A stretch of DNA of 8,020 bases from Candidatus Hecatellales archaeon B24 (GTDB lineage Archaea > Thermoproteota > Bathyarchaeia > Hecatellales > Hecatellaceae), in assembly GCA_001593855.1 (NCBI GenBank), contig LUCC01000034.1, positions 1 to 8,020 on the forward strand, given 5' to 3'. The position numbers and the translations under genes were made by a program. Of the stretch, positions 6,505 through 8,020 are shown piece by piece; position 1 is the stretch's first letter, and each line of letters opens with the position of its first letter. The notes beneath the pieces were generated by a model. The model had not been told where the DNA came from. It did no database searches and saw only the letters and a list, made by a program, of their open reading frames with translations.

Positions 6505-7698
6505 TTATCTTCCCTTTTTACTGTAGAGTTGAAAGGGTAGAGTGAAGATTCTTAAAGCCCCAGTAGCATCTCTTTGGTCAAATCCTTTGGCTCTTAAACC
6601 TCGGATTTCCGGTGCAAACAGTGAGAATTCAGATTCTCTTTTAACAATTTCAAAGTAGCCTTTCCGAAGCCTAATGGTTATCTTCCCGCTAACCCATTTC
6701 TGTGTGGAATCTATGAAGGCGTCTAAATCTTTACGTAACGGGTGAAGCCAAAGTCCATGGTATACGAGGTCCGCCCAAAGCCTGTCAACCCCCCTTTTAA
6801 ACCTAATTTGCTCTTTAGTTATGGTCAAATGTTCAAGGTCGGCGTGAGTTTGAAGGAGAATCGTTGCTGCTGGGGCTTCATAAAGCTCTCTTGACTTGAA
6901 ACCTATTACACCATCTTCCAGTATGTCTATTTTCCCTATACCATACGTGCCTCCGACCTCGTTCAAATAGAAAATAATTTCTACCGGATCTGTTATGCCA
7001 TCCACATTTATAGGCACCCCTTCCCGATAAGTTATCTCTACTTCACGGGGTTTTTCCGGGATTTCGTAGACGGGCTTAACCCAATAGTATTCTTCATCAG
7101 GGCATGGTGTATGTAAATCTGTAAATTGGCCGCTTCCGATAGAATGCGACCACATGTTTACATCTCCGCCTATCTTGCCTTTAGCTCTTTTAGGCTCAAT
7201 ACCTTTATTCTTAAGCATTTCTTCTTCCTGATTTCTGTCTAAGTTTAGTTCTCGGACAGGAGCAATTATTTCAAGCTCAGGAGCTACATATTTGAAGGCT
7301 GCCTCCATTCGGAACTGGTCGTTTCCTTTACCCGTGCAACCATGGGCCACGGAGGAAGCTCCTACCTCCTTCGCTACCTCAGCCGTTTTTAAGGCTATAA
7401 GAACCCGTGTCATAGAGGTTCCGATGGGATACCCCTCATAGCTTCCATTCGCCTTGATACACCTCCAAATATATTCCTCAGCGAACTCACGTTTCGCGTC
7501 TATGAACCTCACATTAACACCCAGTTTTTCAGCTCTCTCCATAGCCAGTTTTATTTCCTCTTCACCTTGTCCTACATCAACCATGACGGGAATAACTTCC
7601 TTAAAGCCGTAATGCTCTCTTAGGAGAATAATTAACAGGGTTGAGTCAAGTCCTCCGGAATATGCAAGCACCACTTTACCATTTCTGTTTCGTGCCAT
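6505..7698 (-). CDS. argG: Argininosuccinate synthase
   Basis: Joins citrulline and aspartate with ATP hydrolysed to AMP and pyrophosphate, the penultimate step of arginine biosynthesis. The 397-residue cytoplasmic protein has the normal family length. It opens with the N-type ATP pyrophosphatase loop AYSGGLDST 12-20, followed by VDVGQGEE 41-48, EGYPIGTSMTR 88-98 and the citrulline/aspartate-site HGCTGKGNDQFRME 119-132. The C-terminal synthetase domain includes GGTYGIGKID and KSRELYEAPAA and ends at the basic tail YSKKGR. The ATG start at 7698 has a strong TGGAGGT site (7706-7712) 7 nt upstream. It stands alone: no argH or other arg gene is in the window, and it is convergent with the MoeB-like gene. 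Sampled lines have lower G+C than the upstream genes. Identity is very secure. Confidence 0.98.
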   Translation of the reverse strand: MARNRNGKVVLAYSGGLDSTLLIILLREHYGFKEVIPVMVDVGQGEEEIKLAMERAEKLGVNVRFIDAKREFAEEYIWRCIKANGSYEGYPIGTSMTRVLIALKTAEVAKEVGASSVAHGCTGKGNDQFRMEAAFKYVAPELEIIAPVRELNLDRNQEEEMLKNKGIEPKRAKGKIGGDVNMWSHSIGSGQFTDLHTPCPDEEYYWVKPVYEIPEKPREVEITYREGVPINVDGITDPVEIIFYLNEVGGTYGIGKIDILEDGVIGFKSRELYEAPAATILLQTHADLEHLTITKEQIRFKRGVDRLWADLVYHGLWLHPLRKDLDAFIDSTQKWVSGKITIRLRKGYFEIVKRESEFSLFAPEIRGLRAKGFDQRDATGALRIFTLPFQLYSKKGR

Positions 7699-7738
7699 TC
7701 CTTTAACCTCCAGTTTGTTATGGTTAAAATTAAAGTGA

Positions 7739-7746
7739 TATTTAAA
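7739..7746 (-). promoter_or_regulatory. argG TATA box
   Basis: On the minus strand TTTAAATA sits 41-48 nt ahead of the argG ATG. A start about 25 nt downstream, near 7715, would give a leader of about 17 nt that just contains the TGGAGGT ribosome site, a compact and typical archaeal arrangement. Confidence 0.55.
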
Positions 7747-7821
7747 TGATTGCTATACTTAGGAAAAAATAAAATGCATGTTTGAAAATCCTTTTAAACC
7801 TGAAGGCACCATGACGGTGAA

Positions 7822-7840
7822 TTAATAAAAATAATTAAAG
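7822..7840 (+). promoter_or_regulatory. Candidate promoter of the right-edge gene
   Basis: The AT-rich run TTAATAAAAATAATTAAAG ends 37 nt before the ATG at 7878 and is the only TATA-like stretch close to it on this strand. A second, weaker candidate is CTTTTAAACC at 7791-7800. The exact box cannot be fixed by eye. Confidence 0.4.
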
Positions 7841-7849
7841 GGGCATCTT

Positions 7850-7867
7850 CCAGCTAGATTAGCTTGG
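7850..7867 (+). repeat. Small hairpin overlapping the right-edge gene's ribosome site
   Basis: CCAGCTA (7850-7856) pairs with TAGCTTGG (7860-7867) with one bulged base and a 3-nt loop. The right arm takes in the first GG of the GGTGG ribosome site at 7866-7870, so in RNA it could weaken translation. It is short and may be chance. Confidence 0.3.
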
Positions 7868-7877
7868 TGGATTTCCG

Positions 7878-8020
7878 ATGCAACAGCTCAAAATCAGGTT
7901 AATCGCCAGGGTGACGGGTGTAAAGGGCTTCTGCCGTGCAGGACATAAGGTTGGAGACGAGTTTGACGTCAGCCTCTACGAGGATGGCTTGTGGAGCACT
8001 GAGGACAGGAAAAGCACTCA
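7878..8020 (+). CDS. TIGR04076-like small protein (partial, C terminus beyond right edge)
   Basis: The first 47 codons of a gene cut by the window end. The start is ATG 7878, with GGTGG (7866-7870) 7 nt upstream. The protein begins with basic and hydrophobic residues (MQQLKIRLIARVTG), then GFCRAGHKVGDEFDV (residues 17-31). This C-x-x-GHKVGDEF pattern is the N-terminal hallmark of the TIGR04076 family, small cytoplasmic proteins of unknown function common in anaerobic archaea and bacteria; the assignment rests on that short motif. The expected later cysteine motif and C terminus lie outside. It is divergent from argG across 179 bp, and nothing links the two in function. Confidence 0.75.
   Translation, partial: MQQLKIRLIARVTGVKGFCRAGHKVGDEFDVSLYEDGLWSTEDRKST

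Noticed and set aside
1..8020. Search for tRNA, rRNA, CRISPR repeats and prophage genes
   Set aside because: By eye there is no regularly spaced repeat, no tRNA-like TTCGA arm in context and no integrase or phage protein.

Overview
The window looks like a chromosomal stretch of an archaeon, probably of the TACK/Thermoproteota side, with Bathyarchaeia-like lineages as a guess. The reasons are: AT-rich TATA-like boxes about 25-55 nt before several genes and no bacterial -35/-10 pattern; Shine-Dalgarno sites of the GGTG/GGAGG kind; four GTG or TTG starts among eight genes; an archaeal Lrp regulator; and a TackOD1-like zinc protein. No RNA gene, CRISPR array, insertion sequence or phage gene was seen.

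Layout, left to right. (1) Minus strand, 1-1150: most of a type I glutamine synthetase, cut by the left edge. (2) A 178-bp divergent promoter region, then an Lrp/AsnC regulator on the plus strand (1329-1766). A long imperfect inverted repeat overlaps the lrp stop codon and fills much of the next gap (1759-1860). (3) Plus-strand pair 1993-4375: a four-cluster zinc-ribbon protein with a possible PD-(D/E)XK-like C-terminal domain, followed 10 nt later by a membrane-anchored, BcsA-like GT2 glycosyltransferase. (4) Plus-strand pair 4427-6401: a SufS-like cysteine desulfurase and, 13 nt later, a MoeB/ThiF-type E1-like adenylyltransferase. (5) Minus strand 6505-7698: argininosuccinate synthase, convergent with the previous pair across 103 bp of T-rich terminator-like sequence. 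(6) From 7878 to the right edge: the start of a small TIGR04076-like protein, divergent from argG.

How the genes fit together. Glutamine synthetase and argininosuccinate synthase are nitrogen-assimilation and arginine-biosynthesis enzymes, and the Lrp regulator beside glnA is a natural candidate for its control. The desulfurase/E1 pair is a sulfur-relay module: a persulfide on the desulfurase could convert an adenylated ubiquitin-fold C terminus (MoaD, ThiS or SAMP type) to a thiocarboxylate for molybdopterin, thiamine or tRNA thiolation. The zinc-ribbon/GT2 pair is the least understood part; the layout suggests a regulated surface-polysaccharide or protein-glycosylation step, but its substrate cannot be read from the sequence. 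All genes with both ends in the window are open throughout, and no frameshift was found.
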